Of a DNA stretch of 42,152 nucleotides, positions 15,509 to 24,616 are shown in pieces. The stretch covers positions 1 through 42,152 of the forward strand of contig CAJYJW010000220.1 in NCBI GenBank assembly GCA_913775025.1. Reading direction: 5' to 3'. A model generated the notes under the pieces. The model was not told the origin of the DNA. It was given only the letters and a program-made list of their open reading frames with translations, and searched no databases. This stretch comes from an uncultured Sphingomonas sp. (GTDB lineage Bacteria > Pseudomonadota > Alphaproteobacteria > Sphingomonadales > Sphingomonadaceae). The translations under genes and the position numbers were made by a program. The first letter of the stretch is position 1. The number at the start of each line of letters is the position of its first letter.

Positions 15509-16903
15509 TCAGCGCGCTTGCCGCGCGGTGTCGGGCGCGCCTGTCGACCAGCCGCCGCCCATCGCCTGATAAAGGGCGACATAGCTGGCCAGCTGGTCCG
15601 CCTGCGTCTGCACGCGCGTCAGTTCAGCGCTCAGCAGGTTCCGTTGTGCATCAAGCTGCTCGATATAACCGGAATAGCCCGCGCGATAGCGGTTGGTGGC
15701 GTTCTGCAGCGCGCCGCGCGCGGCGTTCGCCTGATCGGCCAGATCGCGCGCCTGCTCGCCCGTCCGCCGCACCGAGACCAGCGCGTCGTCCACCTCGCGG
15801 AAGGCGACCAGCGCGGCGCGGCGATAGGCGAAGGCCGCCTGATCGCGTCGCGCGGTCGCCGCCGCCGCCTGCGCGCGCAACCGCCCGCCGTCGAAGATAG
15901 GCGCGAGGATGCTCGCCCCCAGCGAGAAGACCGCAACCGGATCGGCCAGCGCCGTGGAGAGCACCAGCCCCGCCGATCCGGTCAGCGACAGATTCGGCAG
16001 GAAGGCGGCGCGCTGGCTGTCGAGCGACAGATCGGCGGCGACCAGCGTCTGTTCCGCCTGATAGAGATCCGGTCGGCGGCGGAGGAGATCGGCGGGCAGG
16101 CCGGCAGGGATCGCGGGCGTGGCAAGCCGATCGAGCGGCAGCCCGCGCGGGATCGGCCCCGGCGCATCACCTACCAGCAGCGACAGCGCATTCTCCTGCC
16201 GGGCGATGGCCAGTTCGGCGGCGGGCACCAGTTGCGCGGTGGCGCTATATTCCGCCTGCGCCTGGCGATATTCAAGGCGCGACGAATAGCCCGTCTCATA
16301 CCGGCGGCGGGCGATCCGCAGGGCATCGCTGCGCGCGGACAGCGTATCGCGCGCGATCCGCAGCCGTTGGTCGAGCGCGCGCAAGGTGATGTAGCCGCTC
16401 GCGGCGGTGGAGGCGGTGGCGAGGCGCACCGTATCGCGTGCGGCCTGGCTCGCCAGCAATTGCGCGCGCGCCGCGCGGCTGGCGAGGCGCAGGCGGCCGA
16501 ACAGATCGAGATCGAAGCTGGCGGTGATCCCCGGCTGCGCCCCGAACGCGCGCGAGGGCGTACCGAACGGGCTCAGCGTCTGCCCCTGCGTCTCGGGCAA
16601 CGTGCCGCCGACCTGCGGCAGCAATTGCGCGCGCGCCAGCGCCTCGGCCGCGCGCGCCTCTTCCACCCGCGCGGCGGCGATGGCGACATCGACGTTGCCG
16701 ATCAGCGCCCGCCGCACCAGCGACGCAAGCGCGGGATCGCCGAACGCCGCCCACCAGTCCGCCGTCACGGGCCCGCCCGGGCCGAGTGCGGTGCGCCACG
16801 CGGGCGGCGGCGCGACCGCCGCGGCGGCGGGCGCGGGCTGCCGTTCGCCACGCGAAACGCAGCCGGCCAGCGCCAGCGCGATCAGCGGCAACGCCCGCCT
16901 CAT
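15509..16903 (-). CDS. Efflux outer membrane lipoprotein, NodT/OprM family
   Basis: 464 residues. A lipoprotein signal ends at LALAGC (Cys about residue 15). Two repeated outer-membrane-efflux (TolC-like) domains follow with long helices rich in Ala/Arg/Gln. The repeat hallmarks are DLFGRLRLASRAARAQLLAS in the first half and GASILAPIFDGGRLRAQ in the second. It forms the outer-membrane channel of a tripartite pump. The ATG overlaps the HlyD stop by 4 bp, so translation is coupled to the adaptor. Confidence 0.94.
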   Translation of the reverse strand: MRRALPLIALALAGCVSRGERQPAPAAAAVAPPPAWRTALGPGGPVTADWWAAFGDPALASLVRRALIGNVDVAIAAARVEEARAAEALARAQLLPQVGGTLPETQGQTLSPFGTPSRAFGAQPGITASFDLDLFGRLRLASRAARAQLLASQAARDTVRLATASTAASGYITLRALDQRLRIARDTLSARSDALRIARRRYETGYSSRLEYRQAQAEYSATAQLVPAAELAIARQENALSLLVGDAPGPIPRGLPLDRLATPAIPAGLPADLLRRRPDLYQAEQTLVAADLSLDSQRAAFLPNLSLTGSAGLVLSTALADPVAVFSLGASILAPIFDGGRLRAQAAAATARRDQAAFAYRRAALVAFREVDDALVSVRRTGEQARDLADQANAARGALQNATNRYRAGYSGYIEQLDAQRNLLSAELTRVQTQADQLASYVALYQAMGGGWSTGAPDTARQAR

Positions 16904-18042
16904 CGCGCAGCCGTATCCACCCGCGCCACCACCGACATGCCCGGCCGCAGCCGCGCCGCCAGCCGCTGGCCCGGATCGATACGGATCCGCACCGCGATAC
17001 GTTGAGGCACCTTGGTGAAATTGCCGGTGGCGTTATCGGCCTTCAACACCGCGAATTCACTGCCGGCGGCGGGCGAGATGCGTTCCACCCGTCCGGTCAG
17101 CCGCGCGCCGGCCAGCGCATCCACCGTGAAGCTGGCCGGCTGGCCGATCGCGATGCGCGCGGTCTGCGCCTCCTTATAGTTTGCGATCACCCACACCTCC
17201 GGCGGCACGAGGAACAGCAGTTGCGAGCCAGCGGTGACATATTGGCCGACACGCACCCCCACCTCGCTAAGCTGCCCCGCCTCCGGCGCGCGGATCACCG
17301 TATTGGCGAGGTCGATCTGCGCGAGGCGGAGCGCTGCCTCCGCCCCGGAAACGCCCGCCTGCTGGCCGCCACGACCGACCTCGACGGTGCGGATATCCTG
17401 CCGGGCGATCTCCCGCGCGGCCTCCGCCTGGGAGACGCCCGCCTGCGCCTGCCGAAGCGCGGCGCGCGTCTGGTCCCGTTCGCGCAGCGACACCGATCCA
17501 TCGGAGACGAGATCCTCGACACGGGCGAGATCGGCCTGCGCGCGCATCAGTTGGGCGCGCGCATTCTCCACGGCCGCCTCCTGCGCCTGCAGGCTCGCCG
17601 CGCGGCTGGCTGCCTGCTGCCGGCTGTTGGCCAGCGTCGCCCCCTGCGCCGCCACCTGCGCCTGCGCCTGCGCGACACGTTGCGCATAGATTCGCGAATC
17701 GATCGTTACGAGCGGCTGGCCGACCGCGACAGTGGCGAAATCGCGCACCAGCACTTGCGTGACATAGCCTGACACCTGCGGCGCGATCACCGTCACGCGG
17801 CCGCGTACATAGGCGTTGTCCGTCCCCTCGCGCGCGGTGGCGAACGGCCCGATGCGCCATGCCGCCATCACCGCCGCCACGCCTGCCAGCGCCAGCACCG
17901 CGATGGCGATCACCACCCCGCGCGACAAGGCAGGCGGCCGCCAGCCGGACCCTGCCGGCGGTGTGGGCGCGGCCGGTGTCGTCTCGGCTAGCCTCTCCTC
18001 CGTGGGCGGGGCGGGGGCTACGGGATCGCGAACATCGGTCAT
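16900..18042 (-). CDS. HlyD/EmrA family membrane fusion protein (efflux periplasmic adaptor)
   Basis: 380 residues. A Pro-rich cytoplasmic tail (1-40) precedes one membrane anchor (VVIAIAVLALAGVAAVMAAW, about 45-64). A biotinyl-lipoyl-like half (TDNAYVRGRVTVIAPQVSGYV), a long Ala/Gln-rich helical hairpin (about 125-230), the second lipoyl half (NTVIRAPEAGQLSEVGV) and a beta-barrel region (GNFTKVPQRIAVRI) follow. These are EmrA-type features. The adaptor bridges the MFS permease (overlap 4 bp upstream) and the outer-membrane factor (overlap 4 bp downstream). Confidence 0.94.
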   Translation of the reverse strand: MTDVRDPVAPAPPTEERLAETTPAAPTPPAGSGWRPPALSRGVVIAIAVLALAGVAAVMAAWRIGPFATAREGTDNAYVRGRVTVIAPQVSGYVTQVLVRDFATVAVGQPLVTIDSRIYAQRVAQAQAQVAAQGATLANSRQQAASRAASLQAQEAAVENARAQLMRAQADLARVEDLVSDGSVSLRERDQTRAALRQAQAGVSQAEAAREIARQDIRTVEVGRGGQQAGVSGAEAALRLAQIDLANTVIRAPEAGQLSEVGVRVGQYVTAGSQLLFLVPPEVWVIANYKEAQTARIAIGQPASFTVDALAGARLTGRVERISPAAGSEFAVLKADNATGNFTKVPQRIAVRIRIDPGQRLAARLRPGMSVVARVDTAAR

Positions 18043-19691
18043 GCCGTTCCTTCCCGTCGCGCGCGGACCATCCGCCGGATCAGCAGGAAGGCCAGATAGG
18101 CGAAGGTCATCGCTGCAAGCAATGCGACCAAGCGGAACATGTCGTCATAGGCGAGGATGTTCGCCTCGCGCGTGGCGGTTCGCGCCAGCAGCGCGCCGCC
18201 CTCCGCCGCGCGGAGCCCCGCATCCCCCACGACGCGGCCCACGCCCGCCGCCCCGGCCTGCAACCGCGCCTGCACGATCGGATCGGTCGGGTCGATCGCC
18301 TGTACCAGAGCGGCGCTGTTCGCCTTCTCCCGCACCACCTGATAGGTGCCGAGGATCGCCGAGCCCGCCAGGCCGCCCAGCGAATTGATGATGCCGAACA
18401 GCGCGATGAAGCTGATGAGGTGGCCGGTGCCCGCCTTCAACGCACGCGTCATGCCGAACAACAGCGCCGGCCCGAGGAAGAACGTGCCGGCGAAGGCGAT
18501 CAGCGCCTGCGTGACATAGAGTTGCGGCGCGCGGGTAAGGCTGGTCGCGCGGGAATCAAGAAAGGCCGCCACCGCGACGAGGCCTACCGCCAGCATCACC
18601 GGATGCGTCAGTTTCTCGACGTTCAGCGTCGCCGCGCTGAGCAGCACGCCCGCCAGCGATGCGACGGCGATGATCGTGAAGAAGAGCTGTAATTCATCGT
18701 TGTTCTGGCCCAGCAACGTCAGCAGGCCGACCGCGCCGAACGTCTGTTCGGACAGCACGATGCGCGCCATCAGCGTGACCACCGTGAAGCGGAGGATATC
18801 GGCGCTTGCCAGCCAGCGTGTATTGAGCAGCGGGTTTTCCCGCCCATGCTCGATCAACAGCGCCGCCGCCAGCATCGGGATCGCGGCGATCAGCGCCCAG
18901 CCGATCCACCCTGCCTGCGTCCACCACACGATCCGGCCGAGCCCAAGAACCGCCGCAAATAGCGCTACGCTGCCGGCGAACAGCGTGAAGGTGACGAAGT
19001 CGAGCGGCTCGAACGCCTTCCGCCGCACTGTCGGCGGCAGACGGAAGGCGAGGACGGCCGCCAGGCTGAGCGATGCCAGCCCCAGCTCGAACAGATACAG
19101 CGCCTGCCACTGGCTCATCGCCAGCAGATCGGGCGAGAACAGCCGGGCGAGCGGGGTGGCGCATTGCGGCACTCCGATCCCCACTATCACCGCGCGCAAC
19201 CGCGCCTGCGCCGGTACCGTCTGCATGATATAATAGAGCCCGAACGTACTGAGCGGCGCCGCCGCCAGGCCGCTTGCCGCGCGCACCAGGATCGCGGAGG
19301 AGAAATCGTTGACGAACAAGTGCGCCAGCGCGAGCACGGCATAGAGGCCGAGGAAGATCATCGCGAAGGGGCGCAGGCCGAACTGCTGGCGAAACTTGAT
19401 GAGCAACAGGTTGGCGCTCACGTTCGTCATCACATAGGCGGTCGGCAGCCAGGCCACCTCCGCCGGATCGAGGCCGAGCGAACCCGCCAGCGTGGTGGTG
19501 TTCACCGCGACCAGCGCGTTGCCGAACCCACCGGTCAGCCCCAGCAGCACCCCGACTATGGCATAGGCCAGCTTGCGCGAGGGGGGGTGCGCGGGCGATC
19601 CCGGCGAGCCGGGCATCGTCGGCGCCTCATGGGGCGCATAGGTCCAGTCTTCTTCCGCGAAGAAGCGTCGGATGCGGGTAATCATCGGCAT
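18039..19691 (-). CDS. MFS drug efflux permease, DHA2-like (EmrB family)
   Basis: About 550 residues with roughly 14 hydrophobic segments, the DHA2/EmrB topology of multidrug proton antiporters. The first membrane segment starts near residue 42 (LAYAIVGVLLGLTGGFGNAL), and the motif region LPTAYVMTNVSANLLL follows. The C-terminus ends in basic RRMVRARREG. I place the start at the ATG at 19691 (MPMITRIRRFF); 19685 is equally possible. The track's ORF to 19859 would read through the divergent promoter region. It is the first gene of the efflux operon (permease, adaptor, outer-membrane factor, GNAT) and is divergent from the trehalose operon. Specific substrates are not predictable. Confidence 0.92.
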   Translation of the reverse strand: MPMITRIRRFFAEEDWTYAPHEAPTMPGSPGSPAHPPSRKLAYAIVGVLLGLTGGFGNALVAVNTTTLAGSLGLDPAEVAWLPTAYVMTNVSANLLLIKFRQQFGLRPFAMIFLGLYAVLALAHLFVNDFSSAILVRAASGLAAAPLSTFGLYYIMQTVPAQARLRAVIVGIGVPQCATPLARLFSPDLLAMSQWQALYLFELGLASLSLAAVLAFRLPPTVRRKAFEPLDFVTFTLFAGSVALFAAVLGLGRIVWWTQAGWIGWALIAAIPMLAAALLIEHGRENPLLNTRWLASADILRFTVVTLMARIVLSEQTFGAVGLLTLLGQNNDELQLFFTIIAVASLAGVLLSAATLNVEKLTHPVMLAVGLVAVAAFLDSRATSLTRAPQLYVTQALIAFAGTFFLGPALLFGMTRALKAGTGHLISFIALFGIINSLGGLAGSAILGTYQVVREKANSAALVQAIDPTDPIVQARLQAGAAGVGRVVGDAGLRAAEGGALLARTATREANILAYDDMFRLVALLAAMTFAYLAFLLIRRMVRARREGTA

Positions 19692-19964
19692 GATCGGTGC
19701 AGGCGAGCCGCCGCCGCCTCGCCTATTTCGGATGATCGGCACGAGCGCCGACCTGCATCCAGAAGGGGGCTGCGCAATGTCATGCCATGCATATGGGGAT
19801 ATCGGCCGGCATATGCGCCATCTCCGTTTCGTTGTGGCCGTACTACTATACGGGAACATTCATGGCCACGTTCCGTGCCGCAGGCGCGATGCGGCCTTGC
19901 CGTAGCGGCAGGGGTACAGCGGCGCAAAGGCGGAACGCCTGTCGGCGCAATCGGTTAGACGACC
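19692..19964. promoter_or_regulatory. Divergent promoter region of efflux and trehalose operons, with inverted repeats
   Basis: A 273-bp gap between the divergent MFS and otsB genes. It holds GCATATG-N14-CATATGC (about 19790-19817), an inverted repeat of two CATATG elements around GATATC. About 30 bp to the right, CGTA-CTACTA-TACG (about 19840-19853) has the size of a TetR/MarR-type operator half-site pair. Neither matches a consensus I can name. No transcriptional regulator gene adjoins the pump. Confidence 0.35.
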
Positions 19965-20729
19965 ATGCTCGCGTCGATCGCCCCGCCCGCACCGCCAGGT
20001 GATCTGCCCCCCATGGCGCTCACGGGCAAAAGCCTGTTCTTCGATTTCGACGGCACGCTGGTCGATCTTGCCGATACGCCTGACGCGGTGATCGTCGATA
20101 CCGCATTGATCCAACTGCTGGAGCGGCTGTCTGCCCGCGCGCCGGGGCGGATCGCGATCATCAGCGGCCGGTCGATCGATCAGCTGGACGGGATGCTGGG
20201 TGCGTTCGCCGCCGGCGTCGCGATCGCCGGCAGCCATGGCGCGGATCTGCGCATCCCCGGTATCCCCCATCTGCCGGCGACACCGCCCGCGATGCTGGCG
20301 GAAGCAGCCGCCACGCTGCGCCCCTTCGCGGAAACGCACGGCCTGTTGCTGGAGAGCAAGAGCCATGGCGTCGCCTTGCATTACCGCCTTGCCCCCGCGA
20401 TGGAGCCGGCGGCGATCGCCAGGGCGGAAGAGATTGCGGCGAGTACCGGCCTTACTTTGCAGCGCGGCAAGATGATGGTGGAGTTGCGTGCGCCCGGCGA
20501 CAAAGGGCGGGCGATACGCTTGTTGCTTGCGACGCCGGCGATGGCGAATACCACCCCATTCTTTTTCGGCGACGATGTGACCGACGAGCCGGGCTTCGCC
20601 GCGGCGGCCGCCGCCCACGGCGCGGGCATACTGATCGGCGAGACGCGGGCGAGCGCAGCGACCTACCACCTCCCCGATGTCGCCTCGCTCCGCGCCTGGA
20701 TGGCCGCCACGCTGGAGATTGCTGAATGA
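19965..20729 (+). CDS. otsB: Trehalose-6-phosphate phosphatase
   Basis: 254 residues, a HAD-superfamily phosphatase that converts trehalose-6-phosphate to trehalose. The nucleophile motif is DFDGTLVDLAD (Asp27), the second motif ISGRS, and the acidic metal motif GDDVTDEPGF is near 205-214. The gene opens a three-gene operon; its stop overlaps the ATG of the GH15 gene (ATGA). No strong Shine-Dalgarno precedes the chosen ATG; an in-frame ATG at residue 17 (MALTGKSLFF), directly before the catalytic domain, is an alternative. Confidence 0.95.
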   Translation: MLASIAPPAPPGDLPPMALTGKSLFFDFDGTLVDLADTPDAVIVDTALIQLLERLSARAPGRIAIISGRSIDQLDGMLGAFAAGVAIAGSHGADLRIPGIPHLPATPPAMLAEAAATLRPFAETHGLLLESKSHGVALHYRLAPAMEPAAIARAEEIAASTGLTLQRGKMMVELRAPGDKGRAIRLLLATPAMANTTPFFFGDDVTDEPGFAAAAAAHGAGILIGETRASAATYHLPDVASLRAWMAATLEIAE

Positions 20730-22507
20730 CCGCCACGATGGATCTCTGGCCGATCGGCAATTGTCAGGTCTCTGCGCTTATCGATGCGCGCGGGCGTTTC
20801 GTTTGGGGATGCGTGCCGCGCGTCGACGGCGACCCGGCCTTCTCTGCGCTGCTCGATACCGCCGACCCCGAAACCGGCTATTGGACGATCGAGCTGGAGG
20901 GTGGCACGCGGACAACGCAGGCCTATATCCGGAATACGCCCATCCTCGTCACGCGGCATGAGGATGATGCAGGCAACGCGGTGGAAATCACTGATTTCTG
21001 CCCCCGTTTCATGCGGCATGGCCGCGCCTATCGGCCGACTGCCTTCGCGCGGATGGTGACGCCCGTCGCCGGGTCGCCACGTATCCGCGTCGTGCTGCGC
21101 GTCTCGACTGATTGGGGCAGGCCAACCGAGATAACCTATGGGTCCAACCATATCCGCTTCCTGATGCGTGAGCAGACGCTGCGCCTGACGACCGACGCGC
21201 CGATCGATCGCCTGCGCGGCGAGCGCTGGTTTCGCGTCGAGCGGCCGCTCCACTTCTTCCTTGGGCCGGATGAGAGTTTTTCCGGCAATCTCGATTCGAC
21301 CGTCGCCACGATGCTGCGCTGCACAATAGATGAGTGGCGGGGGTGGGTGCGCGGTCTGGCGACGCCGCCTGAATGGCAGGAGGTGGTGATCCGGGCCGCG
21401 ATCACCCTGAAGCTGTGTCAGCATGAGGAGACCGGCGCGATCGTCGCCGCCCTCACGACCTCGCTGCCTGAGCATGAGGGGTCGGAGCGTAATTGGGACT
21501 ATCGCTACTGCTGGATCCGTGATGCCTATTATACGGTGCAGGCGCTGAACCGGCTTGGCGCGCTAGATGTCTTGGAAGGTTATCTCGAATATCTCCGCAA
21601 TATCGTGGACGATGCGCGGGGCGGGCATATCCAGCCGCTCTATGGCGTCGCGGGGGAGGCGATGCTGGTCGAGCGTATCGCGCCTGATCTTCCCGGCTAT
21701 CGTGGCATGGGGCCGGTCCGTGTCGGCAACCAGGCCTATGAACAGGTGCAGCACGACGCCTATGGCCAGATCGTCCTGTCCAACGTCCAGGCGTTTTTCG
21801 ATCAACGGCTAATGCGCATGGCGGGGGTGGAAGATTTCCACGCGCTGGAGCGAGTCGGCGAACTGGCGTGGCAGGTCTACGACAAGCCCGATGCCGGCCT
21901 GTGGGAGCTGCGCACCAAGGCGCATGTCCATACCTATTCGGCGGCGATGTGCTGGGCGGCCTGCGATCGACTGGCGAATGCCGCCGCCACGCTCGGGCTG
22001 TCGGATCGCCGCGCCTTCTGGGCGGATCGCGCGGCCACGATGCGAAATACCATCGAGACGAAGGCATGGCGCGCCGATACTCGGCGTATCTCGGCGACAT
22101 TCGGCGGAGACGATCTGGACGCGAGCCTGATCCAGCTCCTCGATCTACGCTTTTTCTCTCCAGATGATCCACGCTTCCGGGGCACGTTGACTGCTGTCGA
22201 GGAGGGCTTGCGCCGCGGCAGCTATATGCTGCGCTATGCGACGGAGGATGATTTCGGCCTGCCGCATACCGCCTTCAACGTCTGCACCTTCTGGCTGATC
22301 GAGGCGCTCCATGCGACCGGCAATGGAAGTGAGGCACGGGTGCTCTTCGAGGAAATGGTCGCGCGCCGCACCCCCGCCGGCCTCCTCAGCGAGGATATTG
22401 ATCCCAATACCGGCGAACTGTGGGGCAATTACCCGCAGACCTATTCGCTTGTTGGCCTCATCAACTGCGCCGTCCTGTTGAGCGCGCCGTGGAACAGCAT
22501 CCGATGA
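20726..22507 (+). CDS. Glycoside hydrolase family 15 protein, probable trehalase/glucoamylase-like
   Basis: 593 residues. An N-terminal beta-sandwich domain (about 1-220) precedes the GH15 (alpha/alpha)6 barrel. The family mark is RNWDYRYCWIRDA (about 252-264), with HVHTYSAAMCWAA and the C-terminal SEDIDPNTGELWGNYPQTYS. GH15 members hydrolyse alpha-glucosides from the non-reducing end; several bacterial members of this architecture are true trehalases. Placement between otsB and otsA, with ATGA overlaps on both sides, supports trehalose or a trehalose-related glucoside as substrate (inference). There is no signal peptide, so it is cytoplasmic. Confidence 0.92.
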   Translation: MTATMDLWPIGNCQVSALIDARGRFVWGCVPRVDGDPAFSALLDTADPETGYWTIELEGGTRTTQAYIRNTPILVTRHEDDAGNAVEITDFCPRFMRHGRAYRPTAFARMVTPVAGSPRIRVVLRVSTDWGRPTEITYGSNHIRFLMREQTLRLTTDAPIDRLRGERWFRVERPLHFFLGPDESFSGNLDSTVATMLRCTIDEWRGWVRGLATPPEWQEVVIRAAITLKLCQHEETGAIVAALTTSLPEHEGSERNWDYRYCWIRDAYYTVQALNRLGALDVLEGYLEYLRNIVDDARGGHIQPLYGVAGEAMLVERIAPDLPGYRGMGPVRVGNQAYEQVQHDAYGQIVLSNVQAFFDQRLMRMAGVEDFHALERVGELAWQVYDKPDAGLWELRTKAHVHTYSAAMCWAACDRLANAAATLGLSDRRAFWADRAATMRNTIETKAWRADTRRISATFGGDDLDASLIQLLDLRFFSPDDPRFRGTLTAVEEGLRRGSYMLRYATEDDFGLPHTAFNVCTFWLIEALHATGNGSEARVLFEEMVARRTPAGLLSEDIDPNTGELWGNYPQTYSLVGLINCAVLLSAPWNSIR

Positions 22508-23895
22508 GCCGCCTGATCGTCATATCCAATCGGGTGCAGCAACTGAACCAGCAGACAGGCGGCAATCAGGGCGGTCTTGCCGTCGCGTTGATGGCCGCAT
22601 TGAGAGAGCGCGGTGGTACGTGGTTCGGCTGGTCCGGCGAGACGGTGGAGACATTCACCGGCACGATCCACGTGGAACATCAGGGCCGGGTCAGCAGCGC
22701 GGTGATCGATCTCGAACCACAGGACGTGGACGAATATTATAACGGCTTCGCCAATCGCACGCTGTGGCCGCTATTTCACTTCCGCCTGGACCTGACCGAA
22801 TTCGAGCGGGATTTCGCCGGCGGCTATGCCCGCGTGAACCGGCGGTTCGCTGATACCGTGCGCCCGATGATCGACGACGACGATCTTGTCTGGGTGCACG
22901 ACTATCACCTGATCCCGCTGGGGGCGGAGTTGCGTGCCCGTGGCGTGGGCAATCGCATGGGCTTTTTTCTCCACATCCCATGGCCGCCGTCCCGGTTGCT
23001 TACGTCGTTGCCCAGCCACAGGCGTATGGTGGAAACGCTGTTCGCCTATGACATCGTCGGCTTCCACACTGCCGACTGGCTGGACAGCTTCCTCGACTAC
23101 GTCGTGACCGAGTTGGACGGTACGCTGGGGGACGATGGCCAGGTGACGGTCGGCACGCGAACGATCCGCGCGATCGTCGCGCCGATCGGCATCGAGACGG
23201 CCGAGTTCGAGGCGGCCGCCCGATCCCCCGAGGCAAACTTCGCACGGGATCGCATGTATATGTCGGCGACCGGGCGTAGCCTGATCGTAGGGGTGGATCG
23301 GCTGGACTATTCGAAAGGACTTGAGGAACGGTTCGCCGGCTACGAACGCTTCCTTTCGCAGCACCCGGAACGGCGCGGCCTCGTTTATTTGCTACAGATC
23401 GCGCCGCCCAGCCGGGAGAAGGTGGATACGTACCAGGAGATCCGCGGCAACCTCGACGCGATGAGCGGGCGGATCAACGGCGAATATGCCGATATCGACT
23501 GGGTGCCGATCCGTTACGTCAATAAAGGGTATCCGCGCGCCGAGCTGGCCGGCATCTTTCGCGCCGCGCGCATCGGACTGGTCACGCCACTACGTGATGG
23601 AATGAACCTCGTCGCAAAGGAGTATGTGGCGGCGCAAGACCCGGCCGATCCCGGCGTCCTTATCCTCTCCACCTTCGCGGGAGCGGCGGCGCAGCTGAAG
23701 GATGCGGTGCTGGTCAACCCCTATAGCGCGGAGGAGATGTCCGATGCGATCGTCACCGCGCTGACCATGCCGCGCGCGGAACGCATCCGCCGCTGGGAAG
23801 CGATGATCGACGGCATCCGGCGGGAAGACGTCCACTGGTGGTGCGGACATTTCCTCGACGCGCTGCAATCAGAGCCGGCCGCGCATCCGGCCTGA
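22504..23895 (+). CDS. otsA: Trehalose-6-phosphate synthase
   Basis: 463 residues, a GT20 enzyme that joins UDP-glucose and glucose-6-phosphate. Family landmarks are RLIVISNRV at the N-terminus, the glycine loop GGNQGGLAVAL (about 20-30), VHDYHLIPLG, the substrate-site GVDRLDYSKGL (about 261-271), and the C-terminal LVTPLRDGMNLVAKEYVA. The ATG at 22504 overlaps the GH15 stop; the track ORF begins in a shadow frame. Synthesis (OtsA/OtsB) and a possible hydrolase are thus translated from one message, so flux is likely balanced after translation. Confidence 0.97.
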   Translation: MSRLIVISNRVQQLNQQTGGNQGGLAVALMAALRERGGTWFGWSGETVETFTGTIHVEHQGRVSSAVIDLEPQDVDEYYNGFANRTLWPLFHFRLDLTEFERDFAGGYARVNRRFADTVRPMIDDDDLVWVHDYHLIPLGAELRARGVGNRMGFFLHIPWPPSRLLTSLPSHRRMVETLFAYDIVGFHTADWLDSFLDYVVTELDGTLGDDGQVTVGTRTIRAIVAPIGIETAEFEAAARSPEANFARDRMYMSATGRSLIVGVDRLDYSKGLEERFAGYERFLSQHPERRGLVYLLQIAPPSREKVDTYQEIRGNLDAMSGRINGEYADIDWVPIRYVNKGYPRAELAGIFRAARIGLVTPLRDGMNLVAKEYVAAQDPADPGVLILSTFAGAAAQLKDAVLVNPYSAEEMSDAIVTALTMPRAERIRRWEAMIDGIRREDVHWWCGHFLDALQSEPAAHPA

Positions 23896-23910
23896 GATAT
23901 GGGGCGGCGG

Positions 23911-24594
23911 TCAGTCCCGCACGCCGAACAAGGCGGTTCCCACGCGTACGCAGGTGGCGCCGAGCATCGCGGCCGTCTCATAATCCCCGGACATTCCCAT
24001 GCTGAGACCGGCAAGATCATGCCGCCGCGCCAGATCCGCGAGCAGGGCGAAATAAGGGGCAGGCTCCAGATCGACCGGGGGCACCGCCATCAGGCCTATG
24101 ACCGGTAGCCCGACATCCGCCGCCATAGCTAGCAGCATGGGCAGATCGCCGATCGCGCAGCCGCCCTTCTGCGGCTCCTCGCCGATGTTGACCTGCACAT
24201 AGCAGTCGGGCCGGCGGCCGGTCTTTGCGATCGCCTTGGCCAGCGCGGCGATAAGGGACGGGCGATCGATAGTGTGGATCGCGTCGAACAGCGCGACCGC
24301 TTCCTCCGCCTTGTTGGACTGCAACTGTCCGACGAGGTGGAGGCGTATATCGGGCATTGAGCCACGCAACGCCGGCCATTTCGCCTGCGCCTCCTGGACG
24401 CGATTCTCTCCGAAGCTGCGCTGCCCCGCCGTGATCAGGGGCATGATCTCCTCTGCCACGCGTGTCTTGGAAATAGCAATAAGCTCTACCGCTTCCGGGG
24501 CGCGGCCCGCCAGCTGTGCTGCACGGATGAGCTTCTCGCGGATCGCGGAAAGGCGTGTGGCAGCGTCGGTCATGGCGGCGATGGTCTGGCTCAT
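23911..24594 (-). CDS. YggS/PLPBP family pyridoxal-phosphate homeostasis protein
   Basis: 227 residues from ATG 24594 (MSQTIAAMTDAA); the track ORF to 24720 runs across the divergent gene. It is an alanine-racemase-like TIM barrel that binds PLP and helps control free PLP and amino-acid pools. The PLP lysine lies in ELIAISKTR; HLVGQLQSNK, the SMGMSGDYETA phosphate loop and C-terminal RVGTALFG are all family marks. It is divergent from the ThiE-like gene with only 22 bp between starts, and convergent with otsA, 15 bp away. Confidence 0.95.
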   Translation of the reverse strand: MSQTIAAMTDAATRLSAIREKLIRAAQLAGRAPEAVELIAISKTRVAEEIMPLITAGQRSFGENRVQEAQAKWPALRGSMPDIRLHLVGQLQSNKAEEAVALFDAIHTIDRPSLIAALAKAIAKTGRRPDCYVQVNIGEEPQKGGCAIGDLPMLLAMAADVGLPVIGLMAVPPVDLEPAPYFALLADLARRHDLAGLSMGMSGDYETAAMLGATCVRVGTALFGVRD

Positions 24595-24616
24595 GTCGGC
24601 TGCTATAGGCGGGCGA

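Noticed and set aside
14567-17005. 812-residue plus-strand ORF opposite the efflux genes
   Set aside because: Antisense shadow of AI-2E, GNAT, OMF and HlyD genes; composition is Arg/Gln/His-rich without any family motif.
22665-22679. parS-like GATCCACGTGGAACA within otsA
   Set aside because: The left half departs from TGTTNC at several positions, so only the central CCACGTGGAAC matches; likely chance in coding sequence.
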